Positions 1 through 11,520 of a stretch of DNA of 64,000 nucleotides are shown one piece after another. The stretch is from Sciurus carolinensis. Its lineage: Eukaryota > Chordata > Mammalia > Rodentia > Sciuridae. The position numbers and the translations under genes are program-made. Every line of letters starts with the position of its first letter. Positions within the stretch are counted from its first letter, which is position 1. Under the pieces are notes generated by a model. It made no database searches. It was not told the origin of the DNA and was given only the letters and a program-made list of their open reading frames with translations. The stretch is from NCBI RefSeq assembly GCF_902686445.1, contig NC_062214.1:54285177-54349176 (forward strand), given 5' to 3'.

Positions 1-228
1 ACTACTCCTTCCCTCTACTTCCTAGAATTCTTAGACAAATTAATTTTTTTTAGAGCATTAAGTTATACATAGTAGTTGGGATCATTTTGATAAAAGCATT
101 CATACTTGGAATTTGATTTACTCCATTTCTGTCCTCATTACCCCATCTTCTCTCCCCTATTCCCTCATTCTCTTTCCTCTACTCATCTTCCTTTTGTTTA
201 TTTATTTATTATTCCACACTTTTTAAAT

Positions 229-354
229 ATTTTTTTTAGTTGTGGATGGACACAATACCTTTATGTATTTATTTTTATGCGGTGCTGAGGATTGAACCCA
301 GTGCCTCACACACGCCAGGCAAGTGCTCTATCACCGAGCCACAACCCCAGTCCT
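229..354 (-). repeat. ID SINE with long 3' tail
   Basis: The complement reads as an ID body (GTGGCTCGGTGATAGAGCAC, then TGAGGCACTGGGTTCAATCC) and continues past the usual end into ATAAATAAA and AGGTATTGTGTCC before an A-rich end. It belongs to the tailed lineage seen seven more times in the window. Confidence 0.85.
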
Positions 355-819
355 ATTCCACGCTTTTTTTTTTTTTATTCCACACTCTTTGAAAGAGTAT
401 TTACTCTTAAGTCTTCTGTTTGTCTGCTCTTCAACCAATCATAGCCTGGTTTCCACCTCCACTGTTCTAATGAAACTGTCCTTGAGGATGTCATTTACCA
501 TCTCTAGGACCTAACTGAGTGAGAGACATCCCTACTACATGCCATCTTATAGGAAAAACCTCAAAAAAGTGTCTAAAATAGCAATTATATTACCCACACC
601 CCTGCCCTTACGCCTGGTCTATTTGTGCACCTCCAGGTTTCCTAACTTAGTGAGTGGTTCCACCATTCCCCATGCCAGAAACCCAGTGGCCATTCTTGAC
701 CTTCCATAGATGCCTCTAGAGTCTATCCCCACTTCTCCACCCCCATGCTGTTGTAATGTCTCATGTGACTGTTCAGCAGTGTCATAGCTTGTCTCTGTCT
801 CCAGGCTGTGCTTGCCCCC

Positions 820-1340
820 CAGGTCTGTTGGCCACATTGCCCTAAAAAAAACTCGGTCCATCTCCCTGCTGCTTTCAGCCTTGCCCCAACTTCTTGTCCT
901 CAGCATATCAGTTCCAGCCTCAGGTGCTCTCTGCCTGCTCCTCCAGTCTCACCTCTCATCACTACCCACCCCTCCTAAACTTCACCCTTTGTGGTGGCCT
1001 AGTCCTCACAGTTTCTAGAGCGTACCATGTGGCTTCATGCCTCCCTGCTTTTGCCCATGCTGTGAACTCTTCTTGGAGCAATTTTCCTACCTAGATCACC
1101 TGGATTCTTTAACCTACAAACTCAGCTCAAGTTCTTCCAGGAAGCCGCCTCTAATTTGCTGGTCACTCCCTCTCTACCGGATGCTACCAGCCTGTCATTT
1201 TACGGCTGAGTTGTGGTACACTGCACCCTGTTCTTTATGGCTCTGTCTCCCTTTGTCTGAGTCTCTTACAAGCTCTAATGCCAGTGGTTGTACCTGGTTG
1301 GTGCTCTACTGCACGTCATTGTGCTGAGTGAAGTGTCCTC
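820..1340 (+). repeat. L2-like LINE fossil
   Basis: The text CTTTTGCCCATGCTGTGAAC, then CTCAGCTCAAGTTCTTCCAG and GAAGCC, follows the order of the 3' part of L2 (small-company 'gene-like' open frames are known from this repeat). It is diverged, so the edges are approximate. The sequence to about 1830 may be further L2. Confidence 0.45.
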
Positions 1341-2339
1341 AGTTGAATGCACTCCTTCCCTGTTTCTGGCTGATGGGTGCTTTCTTCAGCCATTCTCCTC
1401 CTCTTAATTCCACCACTCGTTTCCTAGATCAGACCTGGGTCACTGCAGGAGCATTCTCTCCCTGACTGTTTCTGCTCTCTTATGCCATATTCCACCCTAT
1501 AACCACAGTAGCATTTCTCAGTGACATTCTTTCCTTGCCCTCATTGCTACAGTTCCTGACCAGACCACAATAGTATGTCGTCTTCCCTCTTGTTTTCCCA
1601 CCCACCTGCCCCTCCCACTCCATCTCCTGCTACCCTCCCTTTCCTGCACTCTGCCCTGACATCGGACACCTCAGCCATGCCAAGCTCCTTGCAGTTCCAT
1701 GAACACACTCTGTCATATCCTTGGCAAAGCCTTTCCCTCCATAATCTATCCTGACACTGACAACACGTGCTTTTGTGCTCTCAGTGTCACTTGTAACTCC
1801 TGGTAGTACCCCCTTATCAGACCTGGCACAGTATGCTTCCTACCATGTTACAGTTGCTTCCTTGACCATTCTGTTTCTTCTGTCTGTGTGTGAACACCAA
1901 GAATAGAGTCACCTCAGAACAGGGCTTGAGGGCCCTGCCCTTTAGAGGGTCCCACCCCCATGGAATGGAGTCCAAGGGATTATAGGGATCCACAGTGCAT
2001 ACCCCCAATCCTGAGGAGTGGTTAGAGGGTTCAGGGCATGGCCGGAAGTTGGCTGTGGACACGGGACATGTATGTCCTGTGGTGTAGAATGGCTGGGGCA
2101 GGAAGAGAGGGGTGTGGTCTAAGGATGGGACTGCCTCTCCCTGTGTGTTCTAGTGCAAAGAACTAAGAAGTTGGAGAAGTCTACATTTGATTCCGGCTAT
2201 TATCAAGGTATTATTTGTCAAGGTACAAACAGAACAAAGTTCATTTAAGGGTTTGTTCATTTGATTTATAACTTCTACAAATTGGAACAGATGGTATGCT
2301 GGCCTCCATTTATACTCTTGCCCCAGGCCTACAAACGGT

Positions 2340-2455
2340 GGGGCAGACCTAACTGTGAATACTGCACCTTGCTTGTTCATTGTTGTGCCTTTAGCACTGA
2401 ACCCAGTGCCTGGCACACAATGACCAGCCAACAGATTTTGCTAAATGGATGGCAA
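2340..2455 (+). repeat. MIR/L2 3'-end fossil
   Basis: Contains CCAGTGCCTGGCACACAAT followed by a decayed 'aatgaatg' end, the shared MIR/L2 terminus. Confidence 0.5.
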
Positions 2456-2471
2456 CATGTTTTTCTAACCT

Positions 2472-2645
2472 TTTTTTTTTTTTTTTTTTTTTTTTGTACT
2501 GGGGATTGAACCCAGATGCTCTGAGTTACCACTGAGCTACATCCCCAGTCTTTTTTATTTTTTTATTTTGAGACAGGGTCTTGCTAAGTGCCTGAGGCTG
2601 GCCTCAAACTTGTGATCCTCCTGCCTCAGTTTGTGCCTGGCTGGT
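2472..2645 (-). repeat. B1-ID dimeric SINE
   Basis: A T-rich tail leads into GTACTGGGGATTGAACCCAG (ID half), then GAGACAGGGTCTTGCTAAG and CCTCAAACTTGTGATCCTCC (7SL-like half). The far end is shortened. Confidence 0.85.
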
Positions 2646-2819
2646 TTTCCTCATTTTAAAGTTTGTGAAAACTAAAATCGAAACAGTATATCTCAAATGG
2701 TAACTAGTTGCTTAGAGATACTTTTTTGGGGGGAGGGGGGCAGGGGTAGTGGGAAAAGGTAGGAAAGATAATTTAGAAATCTAATAAAAATAACTATAAA
2801 TATAAAGTATTGCCTCACA

Positions 2820-3010
2820 TTTTATATAGTGGCTTATAATTTCAAAATGCTTTTGCATCCATAATCTAGGCATCCTGTAATATTCCTGTAAAGTAGGCAT
2901 AGGTAACATCATTACTCCTGTTTCATAGGTAAGGAAATTATATTTCAGAAAGGTTAATTCTTTAGTCCCAGTTCTCAAAACAAGAAAGAGGGAAAGCCTA
3001 CACTAGGATT
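2820..3010 (-). repeat. MIR-like fossil
   Basis: Reading on the + strand, CATAATCTAGGCATCCTGTA, then a spaced CATAGGTAAGGAAATTATAT and AGAAAGGTTAATTC, mirrors the reversed MIR core (aggaaactgaggcacagagaggttaa). Confidence 0.45.
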
Positions 3011-3121
3011 TTGATCTTTGATAGTCACTGTTCTTATTTGACAAGGAAAAGGTATTATGTCCCATTTTCCAACAGCCTAGTGCATTGCAGAAATTAATAC
3101 TTATTTGTCTTTCTTTTTCAG

Positions 3122-3339
3122 TGCTTTCCCACATAATGGCCAAAACATAGGCCTCACACCATTTCTGGGGACCCTGAACACTGGAGGGTCATTACCAGAT
3201 CTAACCAACCTCCATTACTCGGTGCCCCTGCCAACCTCCCTGGACACCAGTGACCACCATTTTGGTAGTATGAGTGTGGGGAATAGTGTGGGCAACCTCC
3301 CAGCTGCTATGACTCACCTGGGGATAAGAAGCTCCTCTG
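3122..3339 (+). CDS. CRTC3: CRTC3 coding exon A (residues 251-322 plus split codon)
   Basis: First of the last six coding exons of CREB-regulated transcription coactivator 3, a cytoplasm-to-nucleus shuttling coactivator that binds the bZIP domain of CREB. Phosphorylation by salt-inducible kinases keeps the family bound to 14-3-3 in the cytoplasm; dephosphorylation lets it enter the nucleus. The translation contains GLTPFLGTLNTGGSLPDLTN and SMSVGNSVGNLPAAMTHLG, both diagnostic of CRTC proteins. The acceptor is a pyrimidine tract ending TTTTCAG at 3121 and the donor is GTAAGT at 3340. Length is 218 bp; the first base completes a codon begun in an exon outside the window and the last G starts a glycine codon completed by the next exon. 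Counting back from the stop, with 619 residues as in human, the serine of GGSLPDL (codon 3189-3191) is S273, a known SIK site. CRTC1 and CRTC2 share this region, but the downstream sequence fits CRTC3 best. Confidence 0.96.
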
Positions 3340-4349
3340 GTAAGTGTTCCCTGCTTAGGAAGGGCCTTGGCTGTTCTCCTGGGTGCTTAATCCCTGGTGT
3401 ACACCCACGTGGCCTGTTTTTTGCATCTTTGAATGCAAGTGGTGGTAGTGTGCCTCCTGCTGACAGTTTACTTTGGGGTTCTATTTCTGCTCTATTTGAT
3501 AAGCTTTGGGGTAACTCTGCTGAACCTCATTTTTCATTGTCATCACAAACCCATGTATTAAGTGGACTTGGGGAAGAAGATTTGGGAATCAGGAAATAAG
3601 TATCCATTCTATGATGGCTGAACAATGTTAGCATCTCTTATCAATGTATGGTGATATTTTATCATTTAAGCCATCTCTCTTGATTCTTCCAATTTCCAAT
3701 TGGATTTCAAAAGAGTATTTGAATTTTAGAAAATTTACAGTGGATATGATAGAATTATTTATACTTTATATATTAAATAGGAATTACAGTTCAAAACTAT
3801 TCATTTGCATTTTCAGAAGTGCTTAAAGGTGTGGCATTAGCTGTATTAAAATGCTGCCCATAAGGTGGCTTGAGTATTACTGCATGTGTTCAATTGCCCA
3901 CAGCTTAGGCCTGCATCATGACTACACTAGAACTCTACAGATACTTTAGTCAGTGTCTAGGGAAGATTAGAACCCCTCCTACTCCCCGCAGTGCAGTGCA
4001 GCCCCTGGCCATAATGGGCCTCCTACAAATTACATTGTGCAGCATTCCATTTGAAAGGAACCCTTCATGATGGTGTTTGGGTGGAGGAAATGTTTGCTGG
4101 TTTCAGCTCTGGGTTCAGTGAGACTTAACCATACGAATCAGAAGTTGCTGCTTGAATGAGAGTGATCCTCTTCAGGGCAGCCTCCTGGGAGCTTCTCTAA
4201 TGATGGCAGCAATACCACTATTGTACAACATAATTTCAGGTTTGCAGAATTGATTTCAGAGACCACCTTTACTTTTGTTTGGTGTTTTTTGTCATCATTT
4301 TATTATCTTTAATACTAAGTGGATCTTAAAAAAAGTAATAAGTGGGTCT

Positions 4350-4553
4350 TGAGCCTACTGTGGTGGCACATGCCTGTAATCCCAGTGACTCTGAAGGCTG
4401 AGGCAGAAAGATGGAAAGTTTGAGACCAGCCTCAGAAACTTAGTCAGACCTTGTCTCAAAATAAAAAATAAAGAGGACTGAGAATGTGGCTCAGTGGTAG
4501 AGCACTCCTGGCTTTAATTCCCAGTACTAAAAGAGAAAAAAGAAAAAAAAAAG
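4350..4553 (+). repeat. B1-ID dimeric SINE
   Basis: GGTGGCACATGCCTGTAATC and GAGACCAGCCTCAGAAACTT mark the left half, an AAAATAAAAAATAAA linker follows, then ATGTGGCTCAGTGGTAGAGC marks the ID half. Confidence 0.9.
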
Positions 4554-4980
4554 TCTTTCATACACTGAGTCTGGGTTTTGATTTTTAGAAATCAAGTCAG
4601 TCATGTATGGGTAAATTTAATGTAAAATTAAGTGGCCAAGCCATATGGCACTGATTAGAGTCCAAGGTATTTCAGGGAATGTGTTCTGTGGGGCCCAGGA
4701 TGCTTTTTAAGGAAAGAGTCCCACCTCTGAGCTCTGAATTTATTTATTTCATAATAGAAGCTCTCAAAATATTTAGAATTTCTGGACTCAGAAATTCTTT
4801 TGGGGTGAATTCTCAGTGAACAAGGATATCAAGGGTCATGGAAATAAAGCAACATTACCCATGGTTGCCCCAGGGTCTTGAGGAAGCTGGCATTTCCAGA
4901 GTAAGCTTTGACACTTTTCTTTGAGCTGAAAGTATAATGGTTAATCTTTGACTATTATCCTCAAAAAAAGCATTGTTTCA

Positions 4981-5143
4981 TCCAAGTGACTTAGGAGGCT
5001 GAGGCAAGAGAATCACAAATTCGAGACTGGCTTCAGCAACTTAATAAGACTCTGTTTCAAACTAAAAAATGACTAGGGATGTAGGTCAATGGTAAGGCAC
5101 CCCTGGGTTCAATCCCCAGTACCAAAAAAAGAAAAATAAAAAG
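4981..5143 (+). repeat. B1-ID dimeric SINE, 5' truncated
   Basis: It begins inside the left half (TGACTTAGGAGGCTGAGGCA) and runs to CCCCAGTACCAAAAAAAG. Confidence 0.85.
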
Positions 5144-5222
5144 CATCGTTTTTTTCCAGAACACAGCAGAACCAGTGTCAACTTTTTATAGTTTCTGTGC
5201 ACTCCTTAAAATGCATGGTACA

Positions 5223-5390
5223 CATATATGAATACACCACAGTGAATCTCACAGTGGATCTTGTACATCCACAAGACTGGGATCCTAATTTAAAATAAGA
5301 TATAGTCCATGCTTGTGTAAGTATATCAAAATAGATTCTACTGTTATATATAACTAAAAAGAAAAAAATAAAAATTTTTAAAAATTTTTT
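5223..5390 (+). repeat. L1-type 3'-tail retroposon with target duplication
   Basis: A 168-bp segment ending in TATATAACTAAAAAGAAAAA and an A/T-rich tail is bounded by the direct repeat AATGCATGGTACA at 5210-5222 and 5391-5403. That is the mark of LINE-driven insertion. It resembles a 5'-truncated L1 3' end; the family name is an inference. Confidence 0.65.
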
Positions 5391-5465
5391 AATGCATGGT
5401 ACATATATTTAAAAAAAATTTGAGCTTTCTTTCTAAATGAATTTTTTTTTTAAATCTAAATTCAG

Positions 5466-5551
5466 GGGGCTGCGGAGATAGCTCAGTTGGTAGAGTGCTC
5501 ACCTCGCAAGCACAAGGCCCTGGGTTCAATCCCCAGCACCACAAAAAAAAA
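5466..5551 (+). repeat. ID SINE with 14-bp target duplication
   Basis: The body reads GAGATAGCTCAGTTGGTAGA, then CAAGGCCCTGGGTTCAATCC and an A12 tail. The repeat AAATCTAAATTCAG flanks it at 5452-5465 and 5552-5565 without mismatch, implying a recent insertion. Confidence 0.93.
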
Positions 5552-6459
5552 AAATCTAAATTCAGATCCTTAGCTCTAATTATTACCTGAGCTAACCCAA
5601 TCTGTGACCTTTTCCTGCATTGTTGCATGGTGGGATAATGACTAAGATTGTATCATAGACATTTTCCTATTTTTAAAAAATAATTTTGCCAGCTAAAGTG
5701 CCTGAGTTTGTCATTACTTCATTTCCATAACTTTTATCAAACACTTCATTTGATCAACACAAAACAACACACAGTTCTGGTCACCTCAGCCTGTGCTATG
5801 GAAGTACCTTTCCCAAACTGCCATGTTCTTGCTAAGATTCACCCTCCTCTCCGAAAGAAATAAGGGACCAGCAAAACCTTTCTTTCTCCTGAATTGGAAT
5901 AGACTATGATGAACAGTTTCCCAGGAGCCTGAGAAACAGAGAGAAAGACCCTAGGAAGGAAGATATGGAGGAGTGTCCCTTCCTATGACTCCTGAGAGCC
6001 ATAGGAAGGCTTCTTGAGAGCCACAACTTTCAGTGAAAGGACGTTCTCCAAAGGCAGCAGAGGATCCAGGCAGTGTGCCCAGGACAGAGGCATTTAGGGA
6101 CTCTAAACAGAATTTGTTGTATAACCCTAGGCTGCAGCCCCTGGATTGGAACCAAGCACACTAAACCTTCACGCCTGCTATCCTCTCCTTACCTAGTCTT
6201 GCTCTCACAGCAGTTGTTTGCAATATCTCATTCCTCTTTGGAAACATTCTCTTCTTGCTCATGCTAGATGAGCACTCGTTTACCATGGGTGCATCTTTTC
6301 CTTGCCATTGGCACATCTGAAACATTTCCAATAGTATAATGTCTTCACGTACAAAATCATCATCACATCTAGATGGTAGGAAGAAAACTTTCATCTTTGG
6401 AAAACAAAAGATTTGGTTTGAAATTTCAACAAGTAACTTGTGAATTTGTTGTCTTCCAG

Positions 6460-6758
6460 GTCTCCAGAGTTCTCGGAGTAACCCCTCTATCCAAGCCACG
6501 CTCAATAAGATCGCACTTTCCTCTTCCCTAAATAGCCACCCACAGACATCAGTTGCGAATGCGTCTGCCCTTCACCCTTCACTCCGTCTGTTTTCCCTTA
6601 GCAACCCGTCTCTTCCCACCACAAATCTAAGTGGCCCTTCTCGGCGGAGGCAGCCACCTGTCAGCCCTCTCACACTTTCTCCTGGCCCTGAAGCACATCA
6701 AGTTTTCAGCAGACAGCTCTCTTCAACCAGCCCACTGAACCCATATCCTGCCTCCCAG
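6460..6758 (+). CDS. CRTC3: CRTC3 coding exon B (residues 323-422)
   Basis: This 299-bp exon follows a CTTCCAG acceptor and ends before GTAAAA, a weaker donor. It completes the split glycine and adds 99 codons without a stop. It carries LQSSRSNPSIQATLNK, LHPSLRLFSLSNPSL and SRRRQPPVSPLTLSPGPE. By the 619-residue numbering, S329 (codon 6477-6479), S370 (6600-6602) and S391 (6663-6665) are all present. S329 and S370 are SIK/14-3-3 control sites in the family, and S391 lies in the Arg-rich RRRQPPVSP stretch. The exon therefore encodes much of the phosphorylation-dependent localisation switch. It is rich in Ser and Pro and predicted disordered. Confidence 0.96.
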
Positions 6759-7739
6759 GTAAAAACAGACACACAGACAAACATAACACAGCAGGCTGAA
6801 GTATCTAGGAGCTGCTTGCTTTCTTTAGGCTATTTTGGATTAGGTCCAAGCATCCATGAAATCTCAAATGCTTTCTTATATGTGAAATGAGAGAGAACAG
6901 AAGTCTGAATAATTCAGAAGGCATTAATGACTATTTATTGACTATTAATGACTATAGATTTATTATGTTGATTACTCCTAAGTAAATATTGAACAATTTT
7001 CAGTCACTAACTCATGAACTTGGTGTTAGGGAAAGGGTAAGAGAATACAGTCTAGATATGTCTGAGACAGCCAAGGGAAACCAGATTAGGATTTCAAACT
7101 TGGTATGGAAAATCAATTATTGACTGTATAAATACATTAAGCCATAGAGGAGAGCCAATGAAAACACTTAATACCTTCCTGAAACTTTGATATGGGATTA
7201 GACCTCTTCCCTAATTACAACTACAGATTTGAGCAACAATACTTTTATTGTTCATGAAACACTAGGTATAGTGAGGACTATGGCTTTGTAAAAGAAGTCT
7301 GTTTAGAAAGAAGCACATTTTTAAGTCACAGCCTACTATAGAAATACAGAAGTTGGAATGTCACATTTTGACTTATTGACTTTGTTTTCATTCTGAACTC
7401 TTAAGGGTGGTTCTCCTTACCGTAACCATCAATGAATATATTTTAACCTATTGGTCACACCTTAGATACATTATAACATCATTAACTACTCACCACTTCA
7501 CTGTAAATGAGTAATGGTTTAGCAAGGAGGAGTTGATAGAACGCATAGGAAGAAGTTAGAAGATCTTATTAGTCACTCTTTGCCAGTTACTGGCTGTGGG
7601 ACCTTGACTAAATGAGTAATCCCATTTTAAGGAGGGCAAAAGACCGTTTTGTAACTGTTTTTTTAAGATTCTTTTCATGTTATTGGATTGCCCTTATTTT
7701 TATTTTGTAAGATTATTTTCTAGAATATAAAGGTAATTT

Positions 7740-7836
7740 GGGCTGGGGATGTAACTCAGTTGGTAGAATATTTGCTTGTAAGCACAAAGTCCTGGGTTCA
7801 ATCCCTAGTACTCCCCCCACCCCCAAAAAAAAATAT
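7740..7836 (+). repeat. ID SINE
   Basis: GGGCTGGGGATGTAACTCAG, then TGTAAGCACAAAGTCCTGGG, and a CCCCCCACCCCC-interrupted A tail. Confidence 0.85.
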
Positions 7837-8389
7837 ATATATAAAGTTATTCTTACTGTTTTCATTTGATTAATATTTAGATTTTTAAAGTTATATTATT
7901 CATATACATATTTTAAAAAGCAAATAGTTTTAAAGAACTTGTTATGAAATAACAGCTGTCTTCTCCTCTCCCTTAACCATATTTTTCACTGCTTAGAGAT
8001 GGCTGCTTAAAATGACTGCTTTCAACAATATTAGTTAATGTCTTTGATATAACCATGTTATTTCATACTTATTTTGTTCTAAATTTTTTTGTTAGGCATT
8101 ATCTAATGACATCTTACACTTGAAGATTAGGATTTAGTTCTCTTACAACTCTCCTACAACCCCCACTTCCCCCCAAACACACACTACTTATTTTCCTCAT
8201 TTATTATAACTATGGTTAGAATAATAGTGTTTGGTGTTTCCAATGTAGTCAGAACTGAACAGTATAGTATACTGTGAAATAAAATGAACATTTCCTTTTC
8301 CTCTAGGAGTTAATAAATATCTTACTGTTGTTAGTCTGGTTTTCTATGTATGCATTACTAATTCAGCCCCAAATTCTTGCAGTTAAGTG

Positions 8390-9700
8390 ACTGTCCTCTC
8401 AATACATGTAAATCTTCCATCAGTTTTATAAGAAAGAGTACATTTGACTTTACATAATTTAAAAATGTCTTTATTCTGCCTGACATTTAATTAATAATTT
8501 GGCTGGATATAGAATTCTAATTTTGAAATAATTTTCCCCTGGAATTTTGAAGGTTTTGATTCATCGCTCTTTAGTTTTTAGAGTTGCTACTAAGAGTTGC
8601 TAATGCCACTCTAAGTCTTAATATTTCAAATAAAATTTTCTTTTCCTCCCCTGTAGGTTGGTAGGGACTTTTTGTCCTCAGTGTTCTAAAACTTCAAGAT
8701 ATTGTGGCATGGATGAGACTGTGTGTTTGGCAGGTTGCTTTAGTCTGGAAACATGTCCTTGATTTCTGGAAAATTTTCTTTAGTTATTTCTTCCATTATT
8801 TCTTCCCTTTAGTTTCTGTTCTGTCTAGAACTCCTAATGTATGAATATTGTACATCATTTTCCTCTACTCTCCTTATACTTTCCTCTCTTTTACCCCTTC
8901 TTTTTTTTTTTTTTTTTTCTCTTTATTTCTTTCTTTCTTTTTTCTTTTTGGCTTACATTCTTGCATTTTTTGTTTTGCTCTACTTTCTGAAAGAGTTCCT
9001 CAACACTTATATATTTTTTTTCCTGAATAAAGGAACAGATACATTCTTAGGTTATAAAAATAAATACAGAAAATCTTATTTAAAAAATGTGAGGTAATGC
9101 TGTCAGTATTTGTGAGGAAAGCCAGTATAAGATTTTAAATATATGCATATATAACTGAACATATATTTAAAATTATAAGATCTTAAATAAATGTTTTTTT
9201 AAATCGAACTTTATTTTTAATTGTTTGTTCTATTTAACTAAATAACATGACAGCAGAATGCATTTCGATTCATTGTACACAAATGGAGTATAACTTTTCA
9301 CTTCTCTGGTTGTACACAATGTAGAGTCACACCATTCATGTTATCATACATGTACATAGGGGTAATGATGTTTGTCTCATTCCACCATCTTTCCTTCCCC
9401 CCCCCATCATTTCCCTCTACACAATCCAATGTTCCTCCATTCTTCCTTTACCTCCCCACCCCCCTATTATGTATCAGCATCCACTTACCAGAGAAAACAT
9501 TCAGCCTTTGTCAACATGTCTATTGAGTTTTTCATTTCTGCTTTCATTTTTAAATTTCCAAGAGTTCTTTTTTTTTGTTCTCTGAATGTTCCATTTTTTT
9601 TATATAGCACCATAACTGTTCTATCAATGCAACATCATCATCTTTCATGTCTTTGAGGGTTTTAGTGGTAGTTTTGTTCCAGTTTCTTTTATTTTTAATG
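8390..9700 (-). repeat. Old L1 fragment, interrupted
   Basis: On the + strand GGCTGGATATAGAATTCTAA, then TTCTGGAAAATTTTCTTTAG and TATTTCTTCC, then after an interruption CATGTCTATTGAGTTTTTCA and TTCCAAGAGTTCTT follow the order of an antisense mammalian L1M-type element. The younger insertion at 9195-9514 splits it. Edges are approximate. Confidence 0.6.
9195..9514 (-). repeat. L1 3'-end fragment
   Basis: Its complement matches the 3' ends at 38596 and 60241: it shares the 'gataagtggatg' block, a C-rich (G-rich on the sense strand) stretch, and the 'catgtacaca...aaaataaa' end. It lies inside the older L1. Confidence 0.7.
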
Positions 9701-9837
9701 ACAGAATTTTTCCAAATTGCATACAAATAGAGAACTTAATATAATGAATCCTTCTATACTCATCATCCAGCCTAAATAATTATCAAGATTATTATCTTGT
9801 TTTTATCAATATCCCTATTTTTTAAAAAATGTACATA

Positions 9838-10015
9838 GAGCCACGCACAGAAGCCTATAATCCAAGAGACTCAGGAGGTTGAGGCAGGAGAACTGCAAAT
9901 TTGAGGCCAGACTTGGCAACTTAGTGAAACATGAAAAATAAAAAGGACTGGGGATGTAGCTCAGTGGTAGAGTGCCTCTGGATTCAATCCCCAGTACCAC
10001 ACACACAAAAAAAAG
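9838..10015 (+). repeat. B1-ID dimeric SINE
   Basis: Left half has GACTCAGGAGGTTGAGGCAG; ID half has GGGGATGTAGCTCAGTGGTA; it ends in an ACACACAC-A tail. Confidence 0.88.
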
Positions 10016-11070
10016 TATATAGAGATACATCATAAATATCTCAATATGTATGTCTTAACAGATAAGGATTTTTTAATAACCTAAATATGATAGTGATGAT
10101 TTTGTTTCTTCATGACCACTTCTTCCTGCATAGGTCTCCCCAGGTTTCTCTCCTCTGTGTCTGCCTTGGTCTCTGTCATTTCAGTTACTTCCCTCATGGC
10201 CTGGTGGTGCTTGGGCTCTGCTCATGGTTAAGGACATGGCACAAGAGAGCTAACTGGCAGCTCTGTGTAGATGGGTGGACTTGAGCGTGGCTTATCATAG
10301 AGAGATGCAGCTCAGCCATTTCCCTGGGGAACTTCTGATGTCATGAGTTTTAGGTTTTCTCTTGGCTGGTGACACCTGGGTATGTCTAGATTCTAGCATT
10401 CTGAGGACCAATCTGGGAAGGAAAGGCAAATGTCTCAAGATCTGATAGTAAGACATTTCTCAAACCCTGTGTTTTTAAGAAAGCCTCACCTTCTAGGGTC
10501 CACAGACCCCACCACCCTAATCCTTTCCAGAGGCCAGCCCTCCAGTCTCCTGTCAAGTGGCAGGAAGACCAGGGTTAGGGCACTGAGGCAAGGGCTCTGC
10601 CCCTTATAGAAACTTTGACCAGACCCTCCTGGCTTAGCTTCACCTCCTGCATCCTGCTGTCCCTAGCTCCAGAGCTGTTCAGGAATTTGGTTATGTAAAT
10701 TAAATCACTTCTTGCTTTTTCCCCACTGCCAACTCAGTATTTGGCTTTCTCACTCTGCTGTTTTCCAAATTTTCTTGCCATTTTCTTCTCTGTCCTTGTG
10801 TTATCATTGTGGTGTTGTTTATTATTGTTTTGGTATTGTTTAATGTTATTGTTTAGTTTTGTTTTAGTAGAAGACAGCTCAGCTAAGTGCTTTTTTCTGT
10901 CTTCCATCTTCAACCCGAAGTAAGCTTTAAAAACAAAACATAATTTTCACTGAGAAAGCAAAGAGAAAATTGGTTAAATTAGCTGTATTCTTACTTTTTA
11001 AAAAGACAATAGAAATGTCATTGAATGGGTAATGTTTTGTGGAGAAGCAAGATTTGAATTACACTTGGAA

Positions 11071-11155
11071 GACTGGGAATGTACTCCATGGTACATTGCT
11101 TGCTTGTCATGTGTGAGGCCCCACACATGTGCCCTAGTATCTTAAAAAAAGAAAA
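11071..11155 (+). repeat. Decayed ID SINE
   Basis: GACTGGGAATGTACTCCATG, then TTGCTTGTCATGTGTGAGGC, ending CTAGTATCTTAAAAAAAG. Confidence 0.55.
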
Positions 11156-11319
11156 GTTACTTGAGGGATCAGAAACTGGTCTTTCATAGCAGGACATAGA
11201 ATACTATGGTGGGGAAAATCTCAGACTTTTCTCTCTTCTTGACATTTCCTGATCCCAAAGGACTTACTGCTAGAACTCAGAAGCTCATTCATGACAGTGT
11301 TGGTCTGTGTGTTTTATAG

Positions 11320-11520
11320 ATGGTGTCCTCAGAGCGAAGCCCACTTTCCTTCCTGCCCACTGAAGCTCACGCTCAAGTGTCCCCGCCGCCCCCTTATCCC
11401 ACACCCCAGGAGCTCGCACAGCCTCTCCTACAGCAGCCCCACACTCAAGAGCCCCCTGCCCAGCAGCCCCAGGCAACCTCATCCCTGCCACAGTCAGACT
11501 TCCAGCTTCTCACGTCCCAG
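11320..11520 (+). CDS. CRTC3: CRTC3 coding exon C (residues 423-489)
   Basis: This 201-bp exon starts after TTTTATAG and ends before GTAAGT. It encodes 67 residues, beginning MVSSERSPLSFLPTEAHAQ and continuing through a Pro/Gln-rich low-complexity stretch (SPPPPYP, QPLLQQPH, PPAQQPQA) to QSDFQLLTSQ. Such Pro/Gln-rich sequence is typical of the region before the CRTC transactivation domain. Both ends are in phase 0, so skipping this exon would keep the frame. Only 89 bp of intron separate it from exon D. Reading through that intron meets a stop at 11605-11607, so retention would truncate the protein. Confidence 0.95.

Larger units (their letters stand above)
1..3121 (+). other. CRTC3: CRTC3 intron (3' part)
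   Basis: No exon is recognised here; the acceptor is at 3121. It holds two antisense SINEs (229-354, 2472-2645), L2/MIR-type fossils (about 820-1340, 2340-2455, 2820-3010) and otherwise unassigned sequence at 355-819 and 1341-2339. The open frames at 812-1327 lie in the L2-like part and are not credible genes. Confidence 0.7.
3340..6459 (+). other. CRTC3: CRTC3 intron A-B (3120 bp)
   Basis: GT at 3340, AG at 6458-6459. It contains two dimeric SINEs, one retroposon tail with target duplications (5223-5390) and one ID element (5466-5551). I see nothing recognisable in 3340-4349 or 5566-6459. Confidence 0.9.
6759..11319 (+). other. CRTC3: CRTC3 intron B-C (4561 bp)
   Basis: GTAAAA donor, TTTATAG acceptor. 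It holds an ID element, an old antisense L1 (about 8390-9700) invaded by a younger L1 end, one dimeric SINE and a decayed ID. Stretches 6759-7739, 7840-8389 and 10034-11070 are AT-rich with nothing I can assign. Confidence 0.9.

Noticed and set aside
1037..1327. 96-aa frame near the window start
   Set aside because: It falls in L2-like sequence within a CRTC3 intron.
3105..3599. 164-aa continuous frame as a single exon
   Set aside because: CRTC3 similarity stops at the GTAAGT donor at 3340; the remainder is intron read-through.
5466..5551. Possible tRNA-Ala gene
   Set aside because: A- and B-box-like words are present, but the flanking target duplication and A tail show an ID SINE. The same holds for the other ID copies.
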